64,000 nucleotides of DNA from Photobacterium angustum (GCF_003026365.1 NZ_PYOM01000007.1:170187-234186); one strand, 5' to 3'; counted from the stretch's first letter, positions 17,564-27,391 are shown. The notes: generated from the sequence alone by a model not told the origin. Program-made: numbers and translations.

Positions 17564-18607
17564 TTAAGCGTTGAAGCAAGTAAGAACATCTTCTGTAAAG
17601 TAGGGCTCTTGGTATCCCCAGAACATGTACTTTACTTTCAGGAAGTACTGACTAAATGAGTGCAGCATCGGTACGATGTTGTTTCGTTTATCAACTACTT
17701 CAGTCGTGTTGGTTTGCCCTATGTAATTCCCGTCTTGAATGGCAATCCCTAAAGGGACGGAATACTTATTTTCATGCATCAAAGCTAAAGCATGGTTCAG
17801 TTGTCCTCGACGCTTAACCATAAGATCGGGTGCACCTAATCCCACTCCAATTTTTTCGCCGTATTGGTAAATACTTTTAAGGTAACCTTTGTCTTCCCAA
17901 GGAAGCCATTCACCGTTAACAAAGTTGGCATATTGCATGGTTGTTGAAGAAGGAAAAGCCTGTTTCAAGGCTAGCATGTTTGCTTTGATACCTGTTACAT
18001 AGTCATTTTCATTAAAGCTTGGATCGGTTTTTACTGATACACCAATAGCGGTTTCTTGTAAGTTTATCCCTTCAATTTTTCCGTCAAACTGGCGTCCTAA
18101 TGCTTGCATTAATAGTGCGAAGCGAGTTCGAACTTGTTTATTCCAGCGTTTAGCTACCCATCCTTCGCTATTTCCATCATCAGTGTATTGTTGAACTGCG
18201 CCACCATCATAGGCTTTATCGAGAAGGTAATTAGGTACGGCTTTATTTTCAGAATAGAAGGTCGCATCTTGAAGTTGAATAAACAGCTTTTTACCGTGCT
18301 TTTTTAGGTACTCATAATCTTCAAGAATGATAGAGAAATCATAAACGTCTTTTTGAGGTTCTAAGTCAGACCATGAATACATGATTTGTGCGCCTACAAA
18401 ACGAGGATTGTTGAGTAAAGGGTGGGATTTAATGGCTTTTCTGTCTTTAGCAAAATAGACGAAATGTTTCATGTTATCACTAGCAATAGGGCAGCTTGCG
18501 CTTAAGTGTTTTTTATATTCATCTTTATAGCGATCGGTTGGATTATCCCATGCCGCGTTGGCACTAATACTGAAACAGAGTGTTAAGAGAAATAGAAATA
18601 TAGGCAT
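17564..18607 (-). CDS. Secreted TIM-barrel glycoside-hydrolase-like protein
   Basis: The product is 347 residues from the ATG at 18607; a TTG eight codons upstream is possible. Neither has a clear ribosome-binding site. A signal peptide ends at ISANA-AW. The body reads like a clan-A beta/alpha barrel: YSWSDLEPQKDVYDF resembles the W-x-x-x-E-P-x-x-G-x-Y-D-F strand of GH5/GH42-like enzymes, and GINLQETAIG places a Glu after strand 4, where the acid/base sits. A second catalytic Glu is not certain. The substrate is unknown, and it may be a non-catalytic relative. It lies just downstream of the chemoreceptor gene. Confidence 0.65.
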   Translation of the reverse strand: MPIFLFLLTLCFSISANAAWDNPTDRYKDEYKKHLSASCPIASDNMKHFVYFAKDRKAIKSHPLLNNPRFVGAQIMYSWSDLEPQKDVYDFSIILEDYEYLKKHGKKLFIQLQDATFYSENKAVPNYLLDKAYDGGAVQQYTDDGNSEGWVAKRWNKQVRTRFALLMQALGRQFDGKIEGINLQETAIGVSVKTDPSFNENDYVTGIKANMLALKQAFPSSTTMQYANFVNGEWLPWEDKGYLKSIYQYGEKIGVGLGAPDLMVKRRGQLNHALALMHENKYSVPLGIAIQDGNYIGQTNTTEVVDKRNNIVPMLHSFSQYFLKVKYMFWGYQEPYFTEDVLTCFNA

Positions 18608-18627
18608 AGTAGTCAGTTGTATATAGA

Positions 18628-18660
18628 ACAAAAGCTAGCATGTTCTATGCTAGCTTTTGT
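18628..18660 (-). terminator. Terminator after the chemoreceptor gene
   Basis: A perfect 14-bp stem ACAAAAGCTAGCAT/ATGCTAGCTTTTGT with a 5-base loop sits 31 bases past the chemoreceptor stop and directly before the next gene's start, so the two genes are probably separate transcripts. Confidence 0.75.
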
Positions 18661-18690
18661 CGTTAGTTTTTCGTTGTTATAACGGTATGT

Positions 18691-20574
18691 TTAGAGTTTA
18701 AAGCGACTGATTTCTTGTTGTAGCTCATGAGATAAATTCGATAGCTCAGCTGCCTGTTTTGCGGCTTCATTGGCTTCTACAGCAAGTTCATTAGAAACAT
18801 CACGAATTCCCTCTGTATTACGGGTGATCTCTGATGTTACGGAAGATTGCTCTTCAGCGGCTGAAGCTATTTGCGTCGCCATATCATTGATCGTTGTCAC
18901 GGCAGTGGTAATTTGTGACAGGCTTACTGCTGCGGCATTGGCATCATCAACACTGGTTTCAGAGAGATGACGACTATCATCCATGATATTCACAGCTTGG
19001 CCTGTGGTTTTTTGTAGGGTCTCTATCATTTGCTGAATTTCTTGAGTTGATGCATGAGTTCGTTGGCTAAGTACACGTACCTCATCTGCAACAACAGCAA
19101 ATCCTCGGCCTTGCTCACCGGCTCGAGCTGCTTCAATTGCGGCATTTAATGCCAATAAGTTGGTTTGCTCTGCAATCCCTTGAATGGTTGATAGGATCGT
19201 TGTGATGCTTTGAGCATTGTTATTTAGCTCACTGATCACAGATGTTGCTGTATCCACTTCTTGCGCTAGTGTGCTGATCGACTGTTGGCTTTGGTTAACC
19301 TGTGTCGCACCGTGATTAGATGCGGTTACCGTTTGTTCTGATGTTCTTGCCGTGTTTTCTGCGTTGGCGGCAATCTCTTGAGTGGCGGCTGCCATTTCAT
19401 TGATTGCTGTTGCGACCATATTAATTTCATCTTGCTGATGCTGAATACGGGTGCTGCGCTCTTCGGCTTGTGAAGCGGTTATATGAGATTGTTGATTAAG
19501 TGATTCTGAAACATGACGTAATCTAGTCACCATTTGGTGCATGTTACCAACAAACTGGTTGAAGTTTAGTGCAAGTTTACCTACTTCATCGTGGCTTCTT
19601 GGTTCTAAACGTTGCGTTAAATCACCTTCACCATTTGCAATTTCAGCCAGTGCTTTTGATACACGGTCAAGATCGCGAAGAAGATAGTTTACTAGCCATG
19701 CTACCGCGATAACTACGATCAAAGTGATCACAATTGCAGTGATGATTAACTCTGTTAATAGTGAATAGTAGCTGGCTTCTTCTGTGGATTTATCCATTTC
19801 AAGACCAAATACCCAATCACTATTTGGGATATTAGCAAAGTAAAATAGCTTATCTTTCCCTTTTATTGAGAAATGCTCTAAGCGGTTTGTATTGGCACTT
19901 TGTTCAATGTTACCCATGTTTAACTGATTGCTATAGTTTGCAATCGGCTTTAATAACAATGAGCTATCAGAATGAGCAAGGAAAGTTCCATTCTTTTTGT
20001 CGATCAACATGGCATGAGCATTATCACCGACGTTTAAACTGATCACATCGTTAATGAGTTGATCAATCAGCACATCAGCGCCGATAACACCAGCTAGTTC
20101 GCCTTTATTGCGAATAGGCTCGGCAATCGTCACTAATAAGGCGTTAGTAATAGCGTCTTTATAAGCAGTGGTGATCACTTGTTTGTTATTGTTTACTGCA
20201 TCGCTGTACCAAGGGCGTGTACGAGGATCATAACCTGCGCGGTTACGCTCTGGGTGTGATCGAAGCATTTGTCCTGCAACGTTACCATAGTAGATATCGT
20301 CAAAACCGCCTGCCTTACGTGCTTGTTTCAGGAAAGGCACAAGATCTGCTTGTTGATAAGGCTCTTTGACTGAGGAGGTGATACTGCGACGGATATTAAT
20401 CCAATCTTCAATACCGCTGGTAGCTGTGGTTGCTACGCTTTGTAAGCGATCTAAGATATTTTCATTTGTTTGTTGTTGTAAATTACTGGCAGCAAGCCAA
20501 GTTAATACTGTTGCCATAAGGACAACAGCAGACAAGCTCGCGCTGATCAGCTTTTGTTTTAGTGATAGTTGCAT
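18691..20574 (-). CDS. Methyl-accepting chemotaxis protein with dCache sensor
   Basis: The product is 627 residues from the ATG at 20574 ([11 protein letters not shown]); the frame runs further upstream without a signal. The first transmembrane helix spans about residues 9-28. The periplasmic part carries a double-Cache pattern ([23 protein letters not shown] in the distal pocket region), followed by a second helix near 255-280, a HAMP domain and the cytoplasmic signalling domain. The conserved hairpin tip ([20 protein letters not shown]) is intact. dCache receptors usually sense amino acids or other small metabolites. No CWxxF-type CheR pentapeptide is seen at the end. Confidence 0.93.
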   Translation of the reverse strand: MQLSLKQKLISASLSAVVLMATVLTWLAASNLQQQTNENILDRLQSVATTATSGIEDWINIRRSITSSVKEPYQQADLVPFLKQARKAGGFDDIYYGNVAGQMLRSHPERNRAGYDPRTRPWYSDAVNNNKQVITTAYKDAITNALLVTIAEPIRNKGELAGVIGADVLIDQLINDVISLNVGDNAHAMLIDKKNGTFLAHSDSSLLLKPIANYSNQLNMGNIEQSANTNRLEHFSIKGKDKLFYFANIPNSDWVFGLEMDKSTEEASYYSLLTELIITAIVITLIVVIAVAWLVNYLLRDLDRVSKALAEIANGEGDLTQRLEPRSHDEVGKLALNFNQFVGNMHQMVTRLRHVSESLNQQSHITASQAEERSTRIQHQQDEINMVATAINEMAAATQEIAANAENTARTSEQTVTASNHGATQVNQSQQSISTLAQEVDTATSVISELNNNAQSITTILSTIQGIAEQTNLLALNAAIEAARAGEQGRGFAVVADEVRVLSQRTHASTQEIQQMIETLQKTTGQAVNIMDDSRHLSETSVDDANAAAVSLSQITTAVTTINDMATQIASAAEEQSSVTSEITRNTEGIRDVSNELAVEANEAAKQAAELSNLSHELQQEISRFKL

Positions 20575-20906
20575 TGTTGTCTCAGAAAAATGTGGTTTTA
20601 GATATTGCGGCGAGTGTAAATAGTGTTTTAAATATATGCACGTAAATAAATACAAAAATTAGATGTATCGCTTAAAAGAATTCAAATGGTCAATTTAATG
20701 ACTATGTGTAATCTAGTTGGTGGCGTCTTATTCTTTATTTTAGGGTTGTATTAGTATTAATTTTTGAGGGGAATAGTTGTTTGTGCTTTTTATCGAGTAC
20801 AAGTACTAAAACTCTAGTGTATATTGATGCAGAGTAGCGGCTGAATACAGTCAACCGCTATGTTGGTATTAAGTTATGCCATGTTGTATTGGGTTTTATT
20901 CTTTAT
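20575..20906. other. Intergenic stretch between chemoreceptor and decarboxylase genes
   Basis: AT-rich, with no ORF. An imperfect hairpin TAGCGG/CCGCTA (20835-20860) lies 47 bases past the decarboxylase stop but lacks a T-run, so it is at best a weak terminator. Confidence 0.35.
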
Positions 20907-22613
20907 TTATGCGAATTCTTTTTCTTGTACAGGTGGTACGTGAACTTGTAAACCACGTTGAGGGTTAAGCTGTGATGCTAAGTTAGCTGCTAAGGCTGCG
21001 GTTTCCATCATTGCGGTAACGACTTCAATGTATACACCTGTCGTTGCTGTAGATGCTAGCTCTAAAGCGTGATCAAGTTCAGCATTAGTAGTAACTTTCA
21101 TTGATAACCAATCTTTTGCGCCAAAGGCTTGAGGCAGTTGGCTGTAATTCCATTGACACAAATCGTTATAGTTAATCATTGGATCTTTACACAAGATACG
21201 TTCAATTAAATACCCATTATTGTTTAGTACGATAACAATAGGTTTTAGTCCAAAACGATGAAACTGTCCTAGTTCTTGGACTGTTAATTGATGAGATCCC
21301 TCACCGGTAAGTAATACTGTACGGCAAGAAGGATTGGCAATGGCTGCGCCAAATGCAGCAGGAGTTGCCCAACCAATACTTCCCCATAGTGTTTGGTTTT
21401 CAAATCTTGCACCTTTAGGTAGACGAGCAAGACCTAATCCCATTGATATTGTCCCTGTTTCAGCAATAACTTGATCATCTTCTTTAAAGAAGGTTTCTAG
21501 TCGTGGGTAGAGTGAATGTGCAGTGATAAGATCGTTATGATTGTTTTCTGTATTTGCCGCTGGCTCTAAATGACTATAACCCATGTAGCAGTTGTATGTA
21601 TTGGTACGAGGATGAATAAGTGGGGTTAGTGTTTCTAATAAACGACAAAAGTTAACAGGGGGATGTTGACGTTTATTTATATTGATTTTATCTTGGTAGA
21701 TATTGACGATATCTTCAGGCCACTGGATAGTAAAAGCGCCAGTATTAAAATCTGTAAATAGTGCGCCAAGATTTAAAATGAAATCAGATCTTTCTACATA
21801 ATCGTTGATGTGTTTATTAATAACTTTACCATCGCATAAGCCAATAAAGTTCGGGTGTGTTTCATCAAGTAGTGCTTTATCAGCAAACATTATTGAGAAA
21901 GGTAAATTGGCTTTTTCAAGTAGTCGTAATACTTGTTTTTGTGCATGACAAACACGAAGGTGCTCACCGACCATAATTAAAGGTTGGGTTGCATTGTTGA
22001 TTTTGTATGCAATTAACTCAGCAAGTTGGATCACATCGTCTGAGCCTGTTTGTGGTTCAAAAGTAAAATTGAATTCCTGTGGTGCTGGTAATATTGATAA
22101 TGCAACGTCTTCAGGAAGTGCAATATAGACAGGGCGTTTGGCCGACAATGCTAATTGAATCACGCGATTAATTTCTTTTTCAGCATTATCAACAGTTAAA
22201 ATTGTACTGGCTTCAACAACATTGTCCGCCATTTTCGCAAAAGTGCCGAATTGGCCATCACCTAATGTGTGATGAATAAGCGCATGAGAGGCCATAACTT
22301 TTTCACTCGGCATACCTGTAATAAAGATAACAGGTAGGTGAGCTGAATAAGCGCCGGCAACACCGCATAGTGCACTTAATTCTCCTGGACCATAAGTCGT
22401 ACTGAGTGCTGCGACACCATGAATTCTAGCGTACCCATCAGCAGCATAAGATGCATTTAATTCGTTTGAACTACCAATCCATTCAATACTGTCATCTTCA
22501 CAAATGGCATCATTGATTGGAAAAGCGAAATCCCCAGGAACACCAAAAACATGGTGAATATTAATTGCTTTTAATGCGTTAATTAAATATTGAACAACAG
22601 TAATTTCTTTCAT
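20907..22613 (-). CDS. TPP-dependent 2-keto-acid decarboxylase (IPDC/PDC family)
   Basis: The product is 568 residues from the ATG at 22613. It shows the three-domain layout of indolepyruvate/pyruvate decarboxylases: an N-terminal PYR domain with the cofactor-activating Glu in SSNELNASYAADGYAR, a middle domain, and a PP domain with WGSIGWATPAAFGAA and the TPP motif GEGSHQ ... NNNGY. The first Asp of the usual GDG is Glu here. Active-site His residues are present in ALIHHTLGDG. The substrate (pyruvate, indolepyruvate, phenylpyruvate or branched keto acids) cannot be fixed. The LysR gene diverges from it and probably controls it. Confidence 0.87.
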   Translation of the reverse strand: MKEITVVQYLINALKAINIHHVFGVPGDFAFPINDAICEDDSIEWIGSSNELNASYAADGYARIHGVAALSTTYGPGELSALCGVAGAYSAHLPVIFITGMPSEKVMASHALIHHTLGDGQFGTFAKMADNVVEASTILTVDNAEKEINRVIQLALSAKRPVYIALPEDVALSILPAPQEFNFTFEPQTGSDDVIQLAELIAYKINNATQPLIMVGEHLRVCHAQKQVLRLLEKANLPFSIMFADKALLDETHPNFIGLCDGKVINKHINDYVERSDFILNLGALFTDFNTGAFTIQWPEDIVNIYQDKININKRQHPPVNFCRLLETLTPLIHPRTNTYNCYMGYSHLEPAANTENNHNDLITAHSLYPRLETFFKEDDQVIAETGTISMGLGLARLPKGARFENQTLWGSIGWATPAAFGAAIANPSCRTVLLTGEGSHQLTVQELGQFHRFGLKPIVIVLNNNGYLIERILCKDPMINYNDLCQWNYSQLPQAFGAKDWLSMKVTTNAELDHALELASTATTGVYIEVVTAMMETAALAANLASQLNPQRGLQVHVPPVQEKEFA

Positions 22614-22813
22614 AATTTTTTCTGCCAGATAAACATCAAAAATAACAAGATGCGTAAAATAAATAAGAATGGTTTCTGGCAATTATCATTGCTGAAAAAT
22701 AGGTGTTTGAAAATTAGAATAATTAAGAAAGACTTTTGCAATTATTCGAAAGAAGCCATTATTTATTTACGATATAATTACAAACTATTATTAATTTATG
22801 AGTATTGGGTATT

Positions 22814-23716
22814 ATGCACTCACTGGAAGCATTACGATGCTTTGTTGCAACGGTTAAACATGGCAGTTTTTCTGCAGCGTCGAAAGAGTTAAATATTTCA
22901 GTATCTTCCATATCGCGATACGTAAAATTATTAGAAGATGAGTTTAAATCGCCATTATTAATCCGTCATACTCGTACATTAGCACTTACTGAAACTGGGC
23001 TAATGGTCTTTGAAAAAGGAAGCAGTATTTGTGAGCAAATCAATCAGTTAAGTGAAGACGTCGCGGTACAACAACAGCAAATTCAGGGGAATATTAGAAT
23101 TTGTGCACCACTATGGTATGGCGCTCATTACATTGCCCCACTTTTACCTGAATTGACGAAAAAATGGCCTGAACTTACTATATACCTTAATCATGGTGAG
23201 GAAGATCTTGATCCTTATGGTGCAGATTATGATTTGTATATTCATATGGAAGAAAACAAAGATGCTTCGTTTGTTGCTCGAAGATTAAAAAGCGTTGATT
23301 ATTGTTTATGCGCTTCGCCAACTTATATTGGCTCTCACCCTGTAATAAAGGTCAGTAATGATTTAAACCAACATTCATTGATAAAACAGGTTTTTACTCA
23401 ACCTTCTAATTACTGGTATCTGCACGAAAAACACTCTGATAATCTAAATACTATAAAACTAGCATCGAATCATATTTCCAGTAATAGTTCGCTGGCACTG
23501 TTACAAGTAGTATTGAGCCACGGTGGTATAGCATTACTTCCTCGAAAAATGGTTGAAGTATTTATCAATAATAAACAGCTTGTTGAATTATTACCCCAAT
23601 ATACAGCGTCACCTTTTCAAGATAAAAGCAGTATCTCACTCATTTATTTAAAAAATAAATCGAATAATAGAAAAAGCAAGATAGTGATTGATCATATTGT
23701 TAAACATCTAGCTTAA
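22814..23716 (+). CDS. LysR-family transcriptional regulator
   Basis: The product is 300 residues from the ATG at 22814; a TTG three codons earlier is in frame. The N-terminal winged helix reads LEALRCFVATVKHGSFSAAS and SVSSISRYVKLLE, characteristic of LysR proteins. The effector domain follows (RICAPLWYGAHYIAPLLPEL). It diverges from the keto-acid decarboxylase gene across 200 bases, the usual arrangement for a LysR regulator and its target. The inducer is unknown. Confidence 0.9.
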   Translation: MHSLEALRCFVATVKHGSFSAASKELNISVSSISRYVKLLEDEFKSPLLIRHTRTLALTETGLMVFEKGSSICEQINQLSEDVAVQQQQIQGNIRICAPLWYGAHYIAPLLPELTKKWPELTIYLNHGEEDLDPYGADYDLYIHMEENKDASFVARRLKSVDYCLCASPTYIGSHPVIKVSNDLNQHSLIKQVFTQPSNYWYLHEKHSDNLNTIKLASNHISSNSSLALLQVVLSHGGIALLPRKMVEVFINNKQLVELLPQYTASPFQDKSSISLIYLKNKSNNRKSKIVIDHIVKHLA

Positions 23717-23726
23717 TTGAAGCCAA

Positions 23727-24137
23727 TTAATCAATTGAACAGCTATTACAGCGTGATTTTCCGGTTAACAAATAGGAAATACGATAACGATTTCTGGCAA
23801 AAAATAAGTATGCTTTATCGGCAACGATACGTATCACAGGAAGCCTAAGTATTTTTAACCACTTCTTTTTACCAACAAGGTTCCATGCTTTATAAGTAAC
23901 ATCAAGACCAAGTAAAAGTTGTTGTTCTGAGCCTGTTTGAGAAAAGAGTAAACCGTGTAAAACAGTGCTGGCTTTTTCTTTTGATATATCAGGAAAGCGT
24001 TGGTTAAAGTCAGGCACAAGAATATCTTCAAACTGGAGTTGATGTTGGTTGTTAAGCTTACGTAGTTGATTCATTTCAGCGACACAAAGTGGGCAACTTC
24101 CGTCAAAAAATATGATCATTTTTTCCATTTTTTCCAT
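23727..24137 (-). CDS. DCC-family thiol-disulfide oxidoreductase-like protein (DUF393)
   Basis: The product is 136 residues from the ATG at 24137, with AGGGA 9 bases upstream. The family motif FDGSCPLC gives the D-x-x-C-x-x-C active-site pattern near the N terminus, and the protein ends in a Cys-containing tail (RCNSCSID). The start region has tandem ATGGAAAAA units (MEKMEKM), so several Met codons compete. It begins 16 bases after the DUF3429 gene, and the two appear to form an operon. The family is thioredoxin-like in fold; its substrate is unknown. Confidence 0.85.
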   Translation of the reverse strand: MEKMEKMIIFFDGSCPLCVAEMNQLRKLNNQHQLQFEDILVPDFNQRFPDISKEKASTVLHGLLFSQTGSEQQLLLGLDVTYKAWNLVGKKKWLKILRLPVIRIVADKAYLFFARNRYRISYLLTGKSRCNSCSID

Positions 24138-24153
24138 TTTTCTGATTCCCTGC

Positions 24154-24597
24154 TTATGTGATTGCAAATACAACCGCATGTAGTCCGCAAACATAAGTGG
24201 TTAGACGATTACGTAATTGTTGATAATACTCATCTTGATGACCTGAGTTAAACTTTATCTCGGTGATACGAATACAGATGAAGCCCAGCATTAATGCAAC
24301 AATAGCCCAATTGTAGTTACTCGTTGAATGTAATAGCGAAAACCAAGCGAGTAGCGCAAAAAGATTACTTAAGAGTAGAGCATATCGATAGGTTGAACTT
24401 TCGTTATGATTAAGATTGTTTCCCCACATAACGCCAGAAAGAAAACTGAGAATAATGGCACTGTAACTGACGAAAATGAGTAAAGCTGAGGTGTTAAAAA
24501 TACGTATCTCAAGGCTGATAGCAAATGCACTTAAGATAAAAGGAATAAGACCTAGGTAGCCAAGTGTATGGGTGGGTAATCGAGTGATTGTGTTCAT
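24154..24597 (-). CDS. DUF3429 integral membrane protein
   Basis: The 147-residue protein has four hydrophobic segments and the DUF3429 pattern: LGYLGLIPFILSA at the start, then YSAIILSFLSGVMWG, with the conserved Gly/Trp in the second helix. The function of the family is unknown. It is the first gene of a pair with the DCC-family protein, an association that may point to membrane redox or quinone-linked chemistry, though that is only inference. Confidence 0.82.
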   Translation of the reverse strand: MNTITRLPTHTLGYLGLIPFILSAFAISLEIRIFNTSALLIFVSYSAIILSFLSGVMWGNNLNHNESSTYRYALLLSNLFALLAWFSLLHSTSNYNWAIVALMLGFICIRITEIKFNSGHQDEYYQQLRNRLTTYVCGLHAVVFAIT

Positions 24598-24773
24598 ATT
24601 TCCAAGTCGTCATTGTTTGATTAACCTAATACGCTTAAAAATAGGAATCTGATCAATGGGGGTTACATATTGATGAAAAGCGGGGATAATACTGCGCTCG
24701 CTGTAGGTATATGATTGGTATATACCCTTGTGTAGCGATGCTGGTGTCACTTTCAACTTCTAGGATATTAACT

Positions 24774-25370
24774 ATGCGCGCTTTCGTATTAAGAGCCCGT
24801 TCTGCACCCACCGACAGTAAAATGCTATTAGCATCTGTGGGTCAAGATGCCCACACTGAAATTTTGGCTCACGTTTTAATGAATGCTATTTTTGTGGCGC
24901 AGTCTCACCGCGAAGATATTATGGTGCATTTAGTGCTTGAAAGTACGCAAGACTTTTCTCGTACCATTAGTTTTAATTCTAATGATATTACTAATTTAAC
25001 CGGCTTTCATGAGCAAGCATGGTTAGATAAGATCACTCATGCGCTTGATAAATCATTAGGCATGGGTAAAGAGCAATGTCGTAATGTAGAACCGGGGATC
25101 ACTGTTCGTACGATCAGTTTTGAAAAGCTGGTGGTTGAACTCGCTGAAGACTACCAATTATATATGTTAGATAAGAAGGGGGATTTTGTTCGCGATATTG
25201 AACTGGCTGCGAACCCTTGTTTCTTATTAACAGATCATATGCCAATGCCTAAGAAAAGTTATAACAGTTTAAAACGCTTAGGCGCGCAGAAGATTAGCTT
25301 AGGTCCTAAGATGTTATTTGCCTCTCAATGCATCGTATTAATTCATAATGAGCTAGATTTAACGCTATAA
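24774..25370 (+). CDS. trmY: TrmY-family tRNA pseudouridine N1-methyltransferase (SPOUT)
   Basis: The product is 198 residues from the ATG at 24774 (MRAFVLRARSAPTDSK); the frame begins 21 codons earlier, with no family match there. The sequence fits COG1901/DUF358 throughout: HTEILAHVLMNAIFVAQSHR, then VHLVLES and near the end LTDHMPMPKKSY and ISLGPKMLFASQCIVLIHNELD. That last block is the SPOUT knot where S-adenosylmethionine binds. Archaeal TrmY makes m1-pseudouridine at tRNA position 54. The target of the bacterial homologue is not settled to my knowledge. It is a single gene with its own terminator. Confidence 0.87.
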   Translation: MRAFVLRARSAPTDSKMLLASVGQDAHTEILAHVLMNAIFVAQSHREDIMVHLVLESTQDFSRTISFNSNDITNLTGFHEQAWLDKITHALDKSLGMGKEQCRNVEPGITVRTISFEKLVVELAEDYQLYMLDKKGDFVRDIELAANPCFLLTDHMPMPKKSYNSLKRLGAQKISLGPKMLFASQCIVLIHNELDLTL

Positions 25371-25394
25371 CGAGATCTAAAGGTCTCTTTTATT

Positions 25395-25427
25395 AAAGCC
25401 GTAACAGCTATTGTTACGGCTTTTTTG
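25395..25427 (+). terminator. Terminator of trmY
   Basis: AAGCCGTAACA and TGTTACGGCTT form a perfect 11-bp stem with a 5-base loop, followed by a T-run. Confidence 0.88.
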
Positions 25428-25775
25428 TTGCATTAATGTTGTGATTTGTGTCACATATTTTTCTGGTGAGGATCTTATTGTATTGACGTATTTTGACTAT
25501 AACATTATGAAAAATTAATAATTTTCAAAAATGATGCTCTATTGGTTCTAAAAATGGAATGATGTTTGTTTAATGCTTGTAAATGGAATAAACCATTTCT
25601 AGTGAAGCAACGGTTAAATGCCTAAAACTATGAAAAGTAAGATACTAAATATGGGGTAAGAATATGCTTGAGCTTAGAGAAGTTCAGTGTATTTTCATTC
25701 CTAAATACCGTAGGTATAAACACACCCATAAGAATGACAACCGTTAGCTAAACGGGCCTTTTTACAGGAATCAAT
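25428..25775. other. Intergenic stretch with a possible IS200-like scrap
   Basis: It contains a 27-codon frame (25664-25747) whose QCIFIPKYRR stretch resembles the early motif of IS200/IS605 TnpA proteins. It also contains a short hairpin CCGTT-AGCTA-AACGG followed by GCCTTTTT (25741-25764) just before the peptide transporter start. Neither is certain. Confidence 0.3.
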
Positions 25776-27236
25776 ATGCAATTATCCTCTCAGCCTAAAG
25801 GGCTTTTTCACCTCATCGCAATACAAATGTGGGAATTTTTTAGCTACTACGGCATGCGTTCGCTATTAATTCTATTTTTAACCCAAAAACTCTTAATGTC
25901 AGATGAACATGCATATGCACTATATGGTGCATATACATCTTTAGTTTATGTGACACCCATTTTAGGGGGTTATTTAGCAGACCGTTATTTGGGTAATTAC
26001 TGGTCTGTTGTTATTGGTGGCTTATTGATGGTTGCTGGCCACGTTGTATTGAGTATTCCGAGCAACGATCATACAACCTTGTATTCAGCGTTAGCATTAA
26101 TTATTTGTGGTTATGGCTTTTTTAAAACTAACTCAAGCTGTTTATTGGGTGAGTTATATAAAGGTCATGAAAGCGCACGTGAATCAGGATTTTCTATATC
26201 CTATATAGGCGGTAACATTGGTTCTGCACTCGCACCAATTTTCTGTGGGTATGCTGCAAGCCGTTGGGGATGGCATGTGGGCTTTGCTCTTGCAGGTATT
26301 GGTATGTTTATTGGCTTAATCATTTTTAGTACGGGCCGTAAAAACTTTGCCCATGTACAAAAAGCCAATAAAGCTGCGTTAACACAAAAAACAGCAGGTA
26401 TTAGTCACTGGTTTTTAATCATTCTCGGTGTTGTTGCTGCTGCGGTAGGTCTGGTGTTTGTACTTAAAGATTTATTAGCTGGTTACATTCTTGCCGTGAT
26501 TCTTGCATTTTCGGCACTACAAATGTTGCGTTTATACCGTAAGAGTGATGCTGAAGATCGTAAGAAACTTCACTCAATTATGTATTTTATGATTTTTGGT
26601 ATGGTGTTCTGGGCATTTGATCAACAAGGTGGCAGTTCAATCAGCTTATTCATCGAGCGTAATATTGATACTGATATCTTTGGTTACCATATTCCAACAG
26701 CCTTCTTTCAATCCGTTAATCCTGTAGCCGTTATTGTGGGTGGTGCTGCGGTGACATGGTTGTGGAAAGTATTATCGTCACGTCAGATCTCTGTTCGTAC
26801 ATTAACCAAATTAAACATGGGTTTGTTTCTACTAACTGCGGGCTTTAGTTTGATCACATTGTCTTCTAAGCTAGCAATGGCTACAGGTCATACAACATTC
26901 CTATGGCTATTTATTGGTTTGTTCTTCATTGGTATTGCTGAGCTATTTATTGACCCTGTCGCGTTAGCTGCAATTACGCGTATGAATCCGCAAGGAGCAA
27001 CAGGTACGGTTGCGGGTATTTACATGTTAATGGGTGGTTCAGTAGCAAACTATTTAGCAGCAAACATTGCTGAGTTAACGTCAACCAATACACCACAAGG
27101 TGATGCAATAGATTTAATTACTTCTGCTGCGCAATATCACCACGTATTCCAGTCAATTTTAATTGTGACGGTTGTGGTGCTGGTGATGGGATTATTGGTG
27201 AATTTTAAAAACCGTAATCAGCCAGAATTTGATTAA
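25776..27236 (+). CDS. POT-family proton-dependent oligopeptide transporter
   Basis: The 486-residue protein has 12-14 transmembrane helices. POT signatures are present: YSYYGMRSLL-like FFSYYGMR in helix 1, LGGYLADRYLGNYW after helix 2 and the FSISYIGGNIGSALAP block in helix 5. The usual ExxER of helix 1 reads QMWEF (residues 17-21), so the first Glu and the Arg needed for proton coupling in well-studied members are missing. It should import di- and tripeptides or related compounds. It is followed by a strong terminator and is a single-gene unit. Confidence 0.88.
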   Translation: MQLSSQPKGLFHLIAIQMWEFFSYYGMRSLLILFLTQKLLMSDEHAYALYGAYTSLVYVTPILGGYLADRYLGNYWSVVIGGLLMVAGHVVLSIPSNDHTTLYSALALIICGYGFFKTNSSCLLGELYKGHESARESGFSISYIGGNIGSALAPIFCGYAASRWGWHVGFALAGIGMFIGLIIFSTGRKNFAHVQKANKAALTQKTAGISHWFLIILGVVAAAVGLVFVLKDLLAGYILAVILAFSALQMLRLYRKSDAEDRKKLHSIMYFMIFGMVFWAFDQQGGSSISLFIERNIDTDIFGYHIPTAFFQSVNPVAVIVGGAAVTWLWKVLSSRQISVRTLTKLNMGLFLLTAGFSLITLSSKLAMATGHTTFLWLFIGLFFIGIAELFIDPVALAAITRMNPQGATGTVAGIYMLMGGSVANYLAANIAELTSTNTPQGDAIDLITSAAQYHHVFQSILIVTVVVLVMGLLVNFKNRNQPEFD

Positions 27237-27253
27237 CGACTAATTACATTTTC

Positions 27254-27297
27254 AGCCAGTATTATTACGTTTCTTGTTAATAATACTGGCTTTTTTA
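27254..27297 (+). terminator. Terminator after the peptide transporter
   Basis: AGCCAGTATTATTA and TAATAATACTGGCT form a perfect 14-bp stem with a 10-base loop and a following T-run. Confidence 0.9.
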
Positions 27298-27391
27298 TTG
27301 CCTAAATTTCGTGACAGCAAAAATAAAAATCGATCGTTATGCCTATTCGTATCGTAGATAAAGAGTTGATAAAAAATAAGGCATATAATTT

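Noticed and set aside
22590..22892. 100-codon plus-strand frame between the decarboxylase and LysR genes
   Set aside because: It is AT-driven translation of the divergent promoter and overlaps the clear LysR start.
25664..25747. IS200/IS605 transposase gene
   Set aside because: Only about ten residues resemble TnpA and no HUH or Tyr motif follows; it is kept as a note on the intergenic region, not as a gene.
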